NCBI RefSeq assembly: GCF_001949145.1
Contig: NW_019091404.1
Span: 1,912,661-1,976,660, forward strand
Direction of reading: 5' to 3'
Source of the DNA: Acanthaster planci
Taxonomy: Eukaryota > Echinodermata > Asteroidea > Valvatida > Acanthasteridae
DNA: 64,000 nt
A model generated the notes under the pieces. The model did not search any database, was not told where the DNA came from, and saw only the letters and a list, made by a program, of their open reading frames with translations. Shown in pieces: positions 50,401 through 61,800 of this stretch. Position 1 is the first letter of the stretch. Each line of letters starts with the position of its first letter. Position numbers and translations under genes: made by a program.

Positions 50401-53209
50401 GCTTGCACAGGCGAGTTGACCCATGGCCCCACCCCCACAAAAAACACTGCACTATATATAAAGCCAGTGGTGTAACCAGGCTCTTCTAAGATGGGGGGGG
50501 GAGCCGCCCCTTGCGCCCCCTCCCCCCGGCTAGCCATGGAATTCAGCGCCATGGGTCTTAGAAGAAAAGTCCATTCCGTAAATTAGAGAGTAGAGGCCTG
50601 AGCGTGGGCGCCTTTGTAATAATCTTCCGTATTGGTGTCTGCAAACTGTCAACTTGGACTCCCAATGTGGGCCCAAGTTTCGACAACTGCACGCCAGCGT
50701 CTGAGCGTCACAGAAGTGGCAGTCGTTGGATGTGTGACGACAAACAGAAAATACGCCCACGATCGAAAGGGCGCGGGGCCGTACAGATTTAGATGTCTTC
50801 CTAATCAACAGGCTGTGTACTGCGTGCACGACGCAAGACGTGGTCCCCGAACTTCGTAGTTATATTGACACATGGATAAAACGACCGGATAGGGGAGGAT
50901 TAGCGCCCTCGCCTGACAAACACGTGAAGGCGTTATCATACGCATTTCCGGCAAACAAGATTGGAGCTTCTTGCAAGAAGAGCTGGATGGAACAATGTGT
51001 GGGCTTATTATTAACGTGTACCGGCCAGAGGGATCAAAATATAAAAAGCAATGACCCAAATGCAAAACAGAATGACGTTAGCTTCGAAAGAAATTTTCTG
51101 CTAACGGCTTCTAGCCAGAAGAGACAATGTCTGCATTTCCGGATTGGACTTGCATGCCGTAAGGCACATTTCCATAATTGATGAATTCGGCCATCAGTGG
51201 TGGCACCATACGACTCGTTCCATGTCTTTTCACGGTAAATTCCATTCAAATTGAGAGGCACGAGATATTTAAGGAAAGCAAGCACAATGTGTTCCTGACA
51301 TTAATCGTTATTCACGATCAACTGTATTCACGATGGACATATTCATTGTATGTTGTCACCACTTCAAGAGCTTTAAAATTCATAGTAATCGCAACACGCA
51401 GTGCAACTGTCGAATTTGTAACTCTGAAATTAGTTTCTCCAAAAGCTGATTAGTACTAGAAAGCAAAATATTCAAATGGCAAGAACAACATAAAATCACC
51501 AAGTCGACAACTCGAGTCGGTGACAAGAGATATCAACCTCTCTATCAACTCCGAGCTAATTGAATTAAATGCGAGGGCTATGTTTACATTTCGACCACGA
51601 GGCTGTGAATAAGTTACAAACTGATTTTGAACATTTTTTCCTGGCCGTCTGTGGGTCACATTATCACATTCATTTTGACAAATCGAGCGTTACACAGAGC
51701 AGAATATCGAGACTGACCTACAAACCGAGTTTCTAGAACATTCAGTCGACGTGGAAAATATTCTGACGAGACTTGCCTTATGGAAGAGGATTTTCACAGA
51801 CCTCAAAGCTCCCCGGGAAGCATTCATTTTTGGGGTTTCTATGTTGGAGGTTCGACATCTAATGCATATTTCATGTGCACCATGCTAGCAGATGCTTTAT
51901 TAAGCGCTGGCAGACCAGGCTAAGGTACGGGCAGAACTGGATATATTAGTCTATAAAGTTCTCTGCATGCCAAAAAATAGTATTTTCTACAATTCCCTCT
52001 GAACATGTAAGTGGGTCTGACAGGTGAGTTCTCAAGCTACACACAACAGATGCGCAAAGAAATCAACCAGACATTTAAGGAGCAAGTTTCTTCCAAGATT
52101 TCCTTTATGCCACTTTTTTTTCCATACAAAACACACCAAAGTATCTGTTAAATAAAAGGCATGCCTTGCAGGGGCTGATCATCTCAAAAAAGACGCAAAG
52201 CTAGTGAACAAATAGATGCGAACTCACACTCTGTGGTTAATATTTTTAGACTGTAAAAGCAAGCTTGCAGATTGCACAACGATGCAAGGAGATTTTAAAA
52301 AAACAACTCTGTGATTAATTCAAACATTTTCAGTCTGTCAACAACTTCAAGTTGTTGAGTAGTTTCTTTTTTTTTTTACAGCAAATAGCTTTCAGATGTT
52401 GACAAATAATAATTTACAATTATCCACGAGAACGTGAGGAAAAAATGTTTACATCTACATTTACACATTTTGAGTTCAAAAAAGTGGGTCACATCTGCAA
52501 GTGGTACCAGGGGTCTCAAAACCAGGCATCGAGTCCTTTGTTGTGTCTTGAGCAAGACAATTTACAACTTCACAAAAATTCCCTCCCTATGTGAAACCTA
52601 AGTAGGTTTAACTGCCAAGGTTGGGAATTCCATACATGATGGAAAAAAAATTGATTTTATTTATCTTCTCTTGTCAGGTACGTGTCTGTGGACAGCTTCT
52701 CCAAACTGCTGAAGTCTGAAAATTCCAGTAACAGTAGGCAGGGCTGCATCTTTTGAACAGCAAGTTCAATACAGGTATGTCAACGTACAAGTTGCTATAT
52801 AATTCTGGCCAAGTGCATATCACCGTGAGGTCCCACTCTCTGCAGATTCAGAGCACAAGTACTCCCTGACCAACGACGAAGAGGCACTGACTATTAAAAC
52901 TGTATTGGCATCGAGCCCAATGCCCACAAGCAACCATACAGCTATGCCAAAATCGTCTGCGTTAAGTCAGCCTCAGGGGATGATATTGTTAGATGACCAA
53001 CGGCTACTTCTTTTGTTCAGGGCCCCTATGCTGGGCTTTAGAACTCCTACTCAAAAGCTCTGTGTGAGCCATTCCAAAGATCAATGGTTCCTCCTGGAAT
53101 TGATGCAAGCCGTGCCGCCATTTCAATTATGGCCTGACGCCAGAGAAACTCCGAGTACTCAAGGGCCGGCTCCATGAGATGAGTTGGCGTGGGATAATGA
53201 GAAGACAGC
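47461..53209. other. Upstream region of the secreted-precursor gene and 3' flank of SFT2D3
   Basis: About 5.7 kb with no supported coding exon. An acceptor (TTTACAG) lies about 22 bases upstream of the secreted-gene ATG, so at least one 5' UTR exon lies to the right. Candidate minus-strand donors are CTC|GTAAGC at 47953 and CAG|GTAAGC at 49331. The section near 48.1-48.4 kb is richer in GC and may be promoter. A truncated MITE lies at 48851-48976. Poly-G/C tracts occur at 49905, 50215 and 50495-50525. From about 51.4 to 52.7 kb the DNA is AT-rich without features. A minus-strand AATAAA near 52657 may end SFT2D3. Confidence 0.45.
48851..48976. mobile_element. Palindromic MITE family A, copy 3 (left end lost)
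   Basis: It carries the family centre (GCGCGAAATTTGTC, GGGTCGACGAATTTCGCGC), the arm CCAACGCGTTTCAAACTCTT and the right terminus GCACTATTGGGAATCACCCG. The left terminal repeat is absent or unrecognisable. It lies upstream of the secreted-precursor gene. Confidence 0.7.
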
Positions 53210-55433
53210 CTACACGGGCAACGCGTTAGAAAGTGTCTTGCTGGCTGCCGCTTTGCAGAGCTTAGAGAAAAACTTCAGTCCTGTCTGGCCGCCCGGAATG
53301 TAACTCACAATGTACCTGCAGTACAGAGGTATCCCAAAAAAACTTCATTTCTCAAACTAATTGATAGAAAATGCAGAACCGATGCTATACTTTCAAGAAG
53401 GGGCTCTGTGGTGTTTTCCACCTCAACTTCAATAAGTAAACAATAACAAGACAGACTTACCAGACTAAAGCAATAATTTGGAAAACGGCGCAGATAACTG
53501 TGGGTAAGGTTGACTGTCTCTGTGAGAGAAAAACAGAAAAAAAAAGGAAACAATGTCAAGCCTCACAACGGACAAACAGTTCAAGCATAAAAAACACACG
53601 CATTTCCAGTATTTGCATAACCTGAGGCTTCCCTATCCAGCCCCCCAAAAAATTGTTTTAGTATTTTCACAAAAATGCAAAGGCCGCCCTGGTGCAATCA
53701 GACATGTTTCTCCTACACTTGAGAGAATATTTGTGAAAAAGAAGTTTGCTTCATTGAAAATAGTTGTAACAGTGAACTCACCATCAAGGAAAAATACAGT
53801 GTTAGGAACATTGACGTGAAGTAGATGACAGTGAAGGGTAGCCTGTCTGACGAGAAGAGGTGCTTCAGGTGGTACCAAGGACCCCACAGAAGGGAGAAAC
53901 TGGAAACCGAGAAGATTTTATTTCATTGCCAAGGTCAGATTTCCCCCAAATAACACCACCCCATCCCTTCCTGATCCTTGGAAATCCACCAGGTGGTATA
54001 GTTGGATTTTGCAGGATCCAGGAAGGGACAGCCTGCGCCACTTTCACTTTACATAAGGCTTGATGCCAAGGGGACTTTCGAGAGAAAAGTAAGCCCCATT
54101 TGGCTCCCTCAGAGTGTTGAATGTTGGATTTCATATGGAAAAGTCCCTACGAACATAATTATTGCATGTTTGACTCAACTGGCTGTGGCTATTAGTAGTA
54201 ACACACTTTTCCATGGAAGTGGCCACAGCCGCTAGCCAGTGGCCTTCAGTGGCATCTGGGTTGTTTCTAGCCACAGTAGTAACTTTCAGACACACAAGGT
54301 AGTCAGGGCGTACATCAGGACTGTCAAGTACATGTATCAAGTCAATTGAGAGTGCTGTTCATAATATCTAGCAGCTTTTTGGTATGCCAGTAGCGTAAGG
54401 TTCTACCAGTGTCCATACCAGAGAACAAAATTCTATGCCTCTCTGGTATTAAATCTCTGTTCATGAAATCAACCATGCCACATTGGCGTAAAATGTTGAT
54501 GTCCAACGTGGCTCCTTGTGAAAACTGTTCCCACTGATTACACGCAAACCCCTTAGCCTGGACTTCTTACCCTCCCAAACCCTTTAAAAACCAGTGGATT
54601 TTGAAAGATCCTGCGGGAAGGAAAATAAAGCCGAGACTTACTTACAGTTTTCCCGTTTTTCATTGATTTAGCAGGTTTCTGCAAGGTTAAAATGCAAAAA
54701 GGCACCTGGGTGGGGGGAGTTAACAACCTTGCCAGCATTCCACTTTTCACGAGGTATCTACCTGCTTATGGTGAACAGGCTTCCCATGGTGTACAACAAC
54801 GCAAATTTCCGAGCTCGCAGGACAATGAATGGGGCATAAACAGCAGCAAGACCAAAGCAGAAAGCCCCTGCTACGATGAAAGTCATGAAGCCCAGGATTC
54901 TCTGTCGCTTACTCTGAAATAAATGCCAGACGGACAAGAAAAAGTTACCAATTTTGAAATACTTTTCACTTGTCCTGTCCATCAACTCAACTTTCTTGGC
55001 ATTTCATTCTCAAGGAAGTGGGATGCAAAAACCGTCTACACATAAATGGTATACACCATCAACTACAAAAAGGGAAGTAAGTTGGAGATTTCAGGCAGAA
55101 TCGACCTGTCGTGCAGAGCGATCGTGTGATCTTACCAATTGTCAGAACCAGCCCAAGATAAAAACCTACCAGCGTTGGGCAGAAGGGATCCTTCTGCGCC
55201 TGGTTGAACCAACCATTTCCATCATCCTCCGCCGGTTTGCTGGCAACATCCCCTGCCAACATCTTCTCCCCTTCACCCCCTTCTCCTCCATCACCACTCC
55301 CCCTCCACCAGTTGGTCATCGTGTTCAGCGTCCGTTTCCCAGACGCCGCAAAGCCGCCGCTTTCTCCTGACCCAGATGATCCGTTCTTAGAGCTTGATAG
55401 GTACGACCTTAAATCTGCATTCAAGTTAGCCAT
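53210..55433 (-). CDS. SFT2D3: SFT2 domain-containing protein 3-like Golgi transport protein
   Basis: Five minus-strand exons: 55170-55433, 54762-54913, 53782-53899, 53462-53520 and 53210-53315. They give a complete 232-residue protein (human SFT2D3 about 215). The N-terminal 80 residues are cytosolic and Ser/Gly/Glu-rich (MANLNADLRSYLSSSK). Four membrane segments of the SFT2 (Got1/Sft2-like) fold follow: ILGFMTFIVAGAFCFGLAAV, KFALLYTMGSLFTIS with SFSLLWGP, PFTVIYFTSMFLTLYFSLM, and PTVICAVFQIIALVWYIVSY. The family motifs CFGLA and YAP, then RARKFALL, and the tail YIPGGQTGLKFFSKLC are present. Yeast Sft2 acts in endosome-to-Golgi retrograde fusion. SFT2D3 is chosen over SFT2D1/2 because of CFGLAAVYAPFIVLRARKFA and the long N terminus. 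Transcription diverges from EXOSC10. Confidence 0.9.
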
Positions 55434-55816
55434 TGCTAAAGAAAAGTACACAGCTTGACTCCACGGGCACAGGGAAAAATTCTGCCGAAATATCAACTAC
55501 GATAAACTCTTCCTAAGTACATTCTTATTAACTGGAACTCCATTGCACTTCTATTTGTTCAGTGTATCTTTATATCAAAATGACGGCGAAAGTCAAGCAC
55601 CAATAATTGTCACAAAAATTGTAAAAATGCATCAAAAGGGCAAGACGTGTTCACGCATAACATACAGCAACTAACTCATGTTCCAACTCATTCACCTGGA
55701 GGGTTTCGATCTTGTGGGGGCGCTCTACTACGTGTAGGTTTAGCCAGGCATCTTTCCAACCCCAAATTATGAAGTTAATAAAAGATTACAGGTACCAGTC
55801 GGGTCGAAAAACCAAA
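55434..55816. promoter_or_regulatory. Head-to-head promoter of SFT2D3 and EXOSC10
   Basis: Only 383 bases separate the two start codons. There is no other exon, repeat or TATA box. Two upstream in-frame ATGs precede the EXOSC10 start (55712 and 55769) but lack family similarity. The ATG at 55817, in AAAATGG context, is preferred. Confidence 0.6.
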
Positions 55817-58800
55817 ATGGCGACCACCAGTAACACGGATGATCAAGAAGCTGTCGAATTTGTCCCGGAAAGTGACGAATTGTTTCCAGGTGTTAAAGAT
55901 GTAGCCACTTTCTCCCAGGTACATCTAAAGCTTAGGTCATTTGTGGTGCCAGTAGTAATGTCCAAGGTCCATTCTGTTACGCTGGGAGAACATTACTCGG
56001 GCGGAGGTCATGGAGGTTGTCGTGGTTCCATTTTTATTGCACTCAAATTCTCAATTCGTGTCTGGGCATGCTGGGCAAAGGGCAACCGTCAGAGATTTGC
56101 ACGCTTTTTCTCAGTTTTGCTGCAACATGTTAAAAATAACTGAAAATTCTTCGGTATAGTGTGAAAGGGCAACAGTTCCATATACAGACACCACTGGACA
56201 ACTTGTGCACAAACCATGAGCATGATGAGACTGGTCAGAAAAAAGATATATATGAATTGAGAGATGGGCGCCTTTTGTCTTTTTGTCTCACAGCAAACCC
56301 TAGGTCGACTGATGTTAGCAACGAAGGCTGCACATGCCCTCCCTCCGCACGGCGATGACTATGACTTCTACTCCAGCTACGAGACTTTTCGCCAGTACTG
56401 CCACAGCCAGTCTGAAAGACTTCTGCAGAAGTAAGTTTGAGGTTAAAAGGGGCTGAATCATGTCTTTCCCCCGTTACAGGTACATTGTTACAGGTATAGG
56501 CACAGTGGCATCAGGAGTTATCAGGTTTTTCATCAATTGCCATCGGTTATCATTCAGCTCTGTAGACACAGGTGCTGCTCAGGTTTTAGAGATTAATAAT
56601 GGTAATAATAATGAATTTTTAATGTGCCAGCTTCAGCAACATGCTGTTTGAAGGTGCAGTGCAATTTAACATTCTTACTAAAACTTGTTTATATAAATAC
56701 ATATTAAATAACTCAAAACAGTACATCAAAAACAGGTTAACCCTAACCTTCCCCAACCACACTGAATTAAACAGTAGTAAAGTGTTGAATTCTGTTACAG
56801 GGATAGGTCTGGTAGGCCCATAACAGCTGGCTTTTGCATTGGGTTTGGCAACAGCCTCTGTGCACAAAGTCCCATATGGGTGTTTAACTTTGTGTGAATG
56901 GGGAAAGTTAGGGCCAGCAACCCTTGGGGGTTAGGGTTTGAAAGTTGAAACAAATGATTTACAAAGTCATAAAACACATTAAAACAAGGAAAATTAAAAT
57001 TAAGATAACATTACAATAAGGTCAGATGGAACAAAATGACCACCACAACAAACCCACCAGCCATTCATGTCTGTGTCTGCTATATGATACAGAGCATTCA
57101 ACCCCGCCCCCCACAAGTATATACACAAGTCATATCAAAACATACTGAAGATTAAGAACTTCAGCTGAAGCAGTTTCCGACTTTAGTGGAGGTCCATTTT
57201 CCCCCATACTGGAATGGATTCATCCTCTTTGTACCCATTCTGTTGAAGAAGCAACACTGTGTTCTTGTATTTCACACCTGGAACTTGATATTGTTACATT
57301 GTGGAGTGCCGTGGCCTTGTGGTTAAGAGCATGGGATTCATAGTCAGCGGGTAAAACCACAGGTTGCGGGTTCGAATCCAGCCTGGGGTCATGGTGCGTG
57401 TGCCCTTGGGCGAGGCACTTTGCCACTCATTGCTTCTCTCCACCCAGGAGTAATTGGGCATCTGTGAGGGCAGAGATGGTTATTGGGGTTGATTTAGCTG
57501 CTTTGCGCCGAAATGGCAGCATCGAGCTGTATACTCCCCAGGGAGTATTTGGAATGTTTCATGGGCCCAGTGAACAGGGATAATAATAATGGAATTATGC
57601 CTTGATCAGTTTTCCAAATACATGTAAGTGCGCCATAAAAATCGATATTATTATTATATGAACCTATTTGTGCTTGGTACAAAAGCTAAAGTGTTGTCAC
57701 GTAAGAAATTGCATTTGCTAGAGTTAAAAGTACCTCCCTTTGTTATATTTGCAAATAAGGTTCTCTTTTGACAGTTACATGGACAAACTGATATGGAAGA
57801 AATTTGGTGCAATTTATCTTTCGTGCTTACACCATTTTGAGGTGGGTATTCTATGTCTTTTTAAGTGTCTCCTTCATTCGATTGACATGTAATTTTTTTT
57901 TTCAATTTAACAGCATCAACGGCCTCATGCATCTCCAAGGCAGTAAAGCACATCTGACAGGGGGGAGCTCTGCCCCTGAGCTTGAAGACAAGACGGATGC
58001 AATCATCGAGACAAATGACACCATTCTTGAGAAAGTGGTGAGGAGTTCAACTTCCTAACCAGATCACCTGAATTTACAAGTCTTCAGTAATCTCGTGTAG
58101 TTTCTGTCCCTTATTCTGTCACTAACGTCTTCAAGTTGTGGTTTTCCGTCCAACCAGGGCCTACTCCTGGATGAAGCCACCGGACTGATCAAGCCAGGCA
58201 AGGCAGCTCTCCCCCCAGGCTCCCAGCCCAAGGCTCCTCCCAAGCTCATAGTGGCCAGCTGGAACCAACAGGTGCGTGGTACAAGCCCTTGAGCTGTCGG
58301 TGAAGACTCCTGAATTCTATGCTAACCTTTAAGTCAAAAGAGTATCACATTGGATTCCTTCTGAAAATCCTTGGAATCTCTTTACATTGTGTGTGGTATT
58401 TCGCAGGACTTTGAACCTTAGCATGAATGCCATTTTTTGACTTCTCTCCCCAGAGTTCTACAGAGTCACAAAAGGGTCGATCGTTTCACCTCATGCATGC
58501 CAAGAACATTTCCCGACCGCAGCTGAAGTTCAAGGATAAGATCAACAACAGCAACACACCGTTTGTCCCAATCATCACCAGCAAGCCAAACGCCTTGAAA
58601 CCGCTCAATAAAGGTACATGACACTAGAAATGCTTGTAGAAAGTTCAAAGGCCAGGCAAATTTATTTTCACTGTGGTGAGGAGGCCTTTTTTGGACCTTT
58701 TTTAAAGTTTGCAAAGTTACATCAAAAGTGTCATAATATTCAAATCAAGAACAAATACCATTTGTGTTCATCCATTTTAATCCATTTTTTTTTGTGGCGA

Positions 58801-61800
58801 GTGAGTGAGAGTTTTTTAACTCTGGGAAGTTTGAAGGTTCCAGTGGAAATGTTCATGTTCAAATGAAGAGCAGGAACCATTTGTGTTTGCCCATTTATTA
58901 AAACTCATTTCTTCTCTACTTGTGCTGTGATTCCAGTTGTGCAAACGGAGTGAAATGATGTGGTTTCGTTTCTTACTGTCTCACCCAGGGTTATTGTCTC
59001 CAAGCAAAAGCAAGTCAGAAGGCAAAGACATTCCCGATGCAGTCTCAGCCTTCATCCATCAGCAGCGAGTGGGAACTGATGAAAGTGAAGACATGTAGGC
59101 CACAAACATGTTCCTCTGAATTATTTATGTAACATTGTTGCCAATTGGCTAATGCGCTTTCGAAGAGGCTCCTAGACAACGATAACGTTGGATATTTATA
59201 AAGGGCACATATCCACCATTACTGATGCTCAGTTGCGTTTAAAATTGTTTCCATCTGTCTGGAGTTACCGACTACTATTGAAGTGACTTTTGCCACCCTT
59301 AATTGTTACTCATTAACATCATTTTGCTCCCCTCCCCCACCCCAGTACGGCCCACCCCTACCAGTATGAGCTGGACCACTTCGTTCCCGACCCCTCCATG
59401 CTTCTCCCCGTGGACTCGCCCTCTTACGAACCCCTTGACACAACCCCGCTCACGCTGGTGGACACAGTGGAGCAGTTGGAGGAACTCAGTCGGACGCTGG
59501 ACTCGCTGAATGAATTTGCCGTTGATTTAGAGGTGCGATCAGTCTGCTGATGAGTGGACGACTTTGTCAGTCCGTCTTTATTTGCCCTCCCCACCCAGTT
59601 TGCTTTTTATCTTTTTCACCTTTGTGTCAATTAGTCACTGTCTTCAAGAACACCCTTTTATTCTAATTTGCGAGGTAACTAGGAAGCCCAAGTTCATGTT
59701 GTGTTTCTCTCCATCGCTTGCAGCACCACTCCTACCGGTCATTCCAGGGTTTCACCTGCCTCATGCAGATCTCGACGGGTCGCCATGACTACATCATTGA
59801 CACACTGGCTCTCAGAAGTGAACTGCAAATCCTTAACAACTCCTTCACCAACCCAGCGATTGTCAAGGTGATCTGTCTATTAACAGTTCGCTGCAATCTG
59901 ATCTGGTGGCCTTGCAAAGACTGTGTATTTATACACATTCAGCCAAGTCCAAATATTTGGCTGTGGCTTGGAATTACACACAGGTCTACGGTAGTGGCCT
60001 GAGCCACTTCACATAGAGTCATGTGTAATTTCAAACCACATCCCTGGCTCCAACCAAAAAGCCCATTTGTGAATTGAAAAAATCTCTTGTTTCATGCCGA
60101 CGGATGTTTGTTTAAAAACTGTGATCAGGTCTTCCACGGGGCTGACATGGATGTGGAATGGCTGCAGCGGGACCTCGGCCTCTACGTGGTCAACATGTTT
60201 GACACCGGCCAGGCCTCTCGCATCCTCGGCAAGGCCCGAAACTCCCTCGCTCACCTGCTCCAACTCTACTGCGGCCTGTCCCCTGACAAATCCTACCAGC
60301 TTGCTGATTGGAGGATAAGGTACGTGCTGCATGCACAGATTGGAAGATGGCTCTGCAAAATCTGTGAAGACCAGTGTGACAGCTTAGAATTCTCAAGTGT
60401 TAAATGACAGCTTCTCTGACCTCTGACCTTTGCAGACCTCTGCCCCAGGAGATGATCAGCTACAGCCGTGCCGACACCCACTACTTGCTGTACATATATC
60501 ACCGTATGAAGAACGAGCTGATCGAGAGAGGTAACAAGGCCAACAACCTGCTGAAGCAGACCCTCGAGCAAAGCAGACAGGTCTGCCTCCGGGTAAGAGA
60601 ATTTGGTCACTGGCTTTGGTTTCAGTCCCGAGAATCATCGTTAAAGGTTCCAGACTCGGGAGATCCTGGTTCACTCTAGGTCTCATTATCTGCTGCAAGA
60701 GCATCACACTGAGGCGTGGTTCCTTTCTGCTTTCGTGCTTGAATACGCCCTCACTGGTGACAAATGGAGAGGCGGGGGCAACATGTTAATTACTCTGTAC
60801 GGTAGACACCTCATCAAGCATGTTCAAGTACACCTCATACGAGGTCATTGCTTGCTGGAACATTTGCTCTCTTTACCATCAACGGAGGCCCCACACCGAG
60901 AGTTCTTTCCATTGAAGTTGACCCTTTGCAAGTGTGTCACATTGCTAAAACTGTCCAGTCTTTGAGTCGTCACAGAATTTTGTCTTTCTCTCTTTTTAAC
61001 TACAGCGCTACAAGAAGCTCATTTTCACAGACGATTCCTACCTAACTCTGTGGAAACGCAGCAAGAAGTCCTTCAATCCAAAACAGGTAGGTAGCGGAAG
61101 TGTCCATCCTTTGCTTCTCCTAGAGACGATTGGAAGCCTTCATCAATAGGGTCAATCATCTCTTCGGTATTAGGATGTAATCAAGCTCTTTATGTCTGCA
61201 GAGGCATGCAATGCCGCCAAGTTGGGAATCAGAGAAGTTGGAAAGACCTCAGACTTCGGACCAATTTGCATAAGTGTCACAGGTTGAAGGGTTTGTAGAA
61301 AACAGGCCAGTTTGAAACTTCGTAAATTTGTCAACCCATGTTATAGTAGACCTATGTTTTAATATGCAGTACGAGGCACTTAAGCTGCTGTATGCTTGGA
61401 GGGACCGGGTAGGAAGACAGGAAGACGAAAGCACAGGCTACGTCCTACCAAATCACATGCTCTTCCAAGTTGCCGAGAATCTTCCAAGGTGAGGTGTCAC
61501 GAACTGTGTCAATCCAGTCAGGTTGACATCGCAGACTCTGCTCTCCCCGCTTTCAAACTAGTTTAGATTCTGTGTCATTGAGCCTCAGCTCACCACACAT
61601 GCTGCGTTTTTATTGGCCAGTGTTATCCTCTGCGAGCGGAACAAACGAGGGCATGTTTTTTTGGTACTCAACGCATAGGCGTGCCATAATGCGCGCAAGT
61701 TTATGCGCGTTTGACGCGGAGCACGTTGAGTACGCGTAACTAATTTACTTTAGCATGTATGGTCTTGTATACATGCAGAACACATGCAGGAACCTGCTTG

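Noticed and set aside
50530-51181. Overlapping open frames on both strands near 50.5-51.2 kb
   Set aside because: No splice support, and frames on both strands are equally open. There is no recognisable domain.
52905-53177. Plus-strand open frame of 90 codons next to SFT2D3
   Set aside because: It is antisense to the SFT2D3 3' flank with no family resemblance or exon structure.
57304-57379. Functional tRNA gene
   Set aside because: A and B boxes are good, but the acceptor and anticodon arms do not pair, and the sequence continues into a SINE body with an (ATA)n end.
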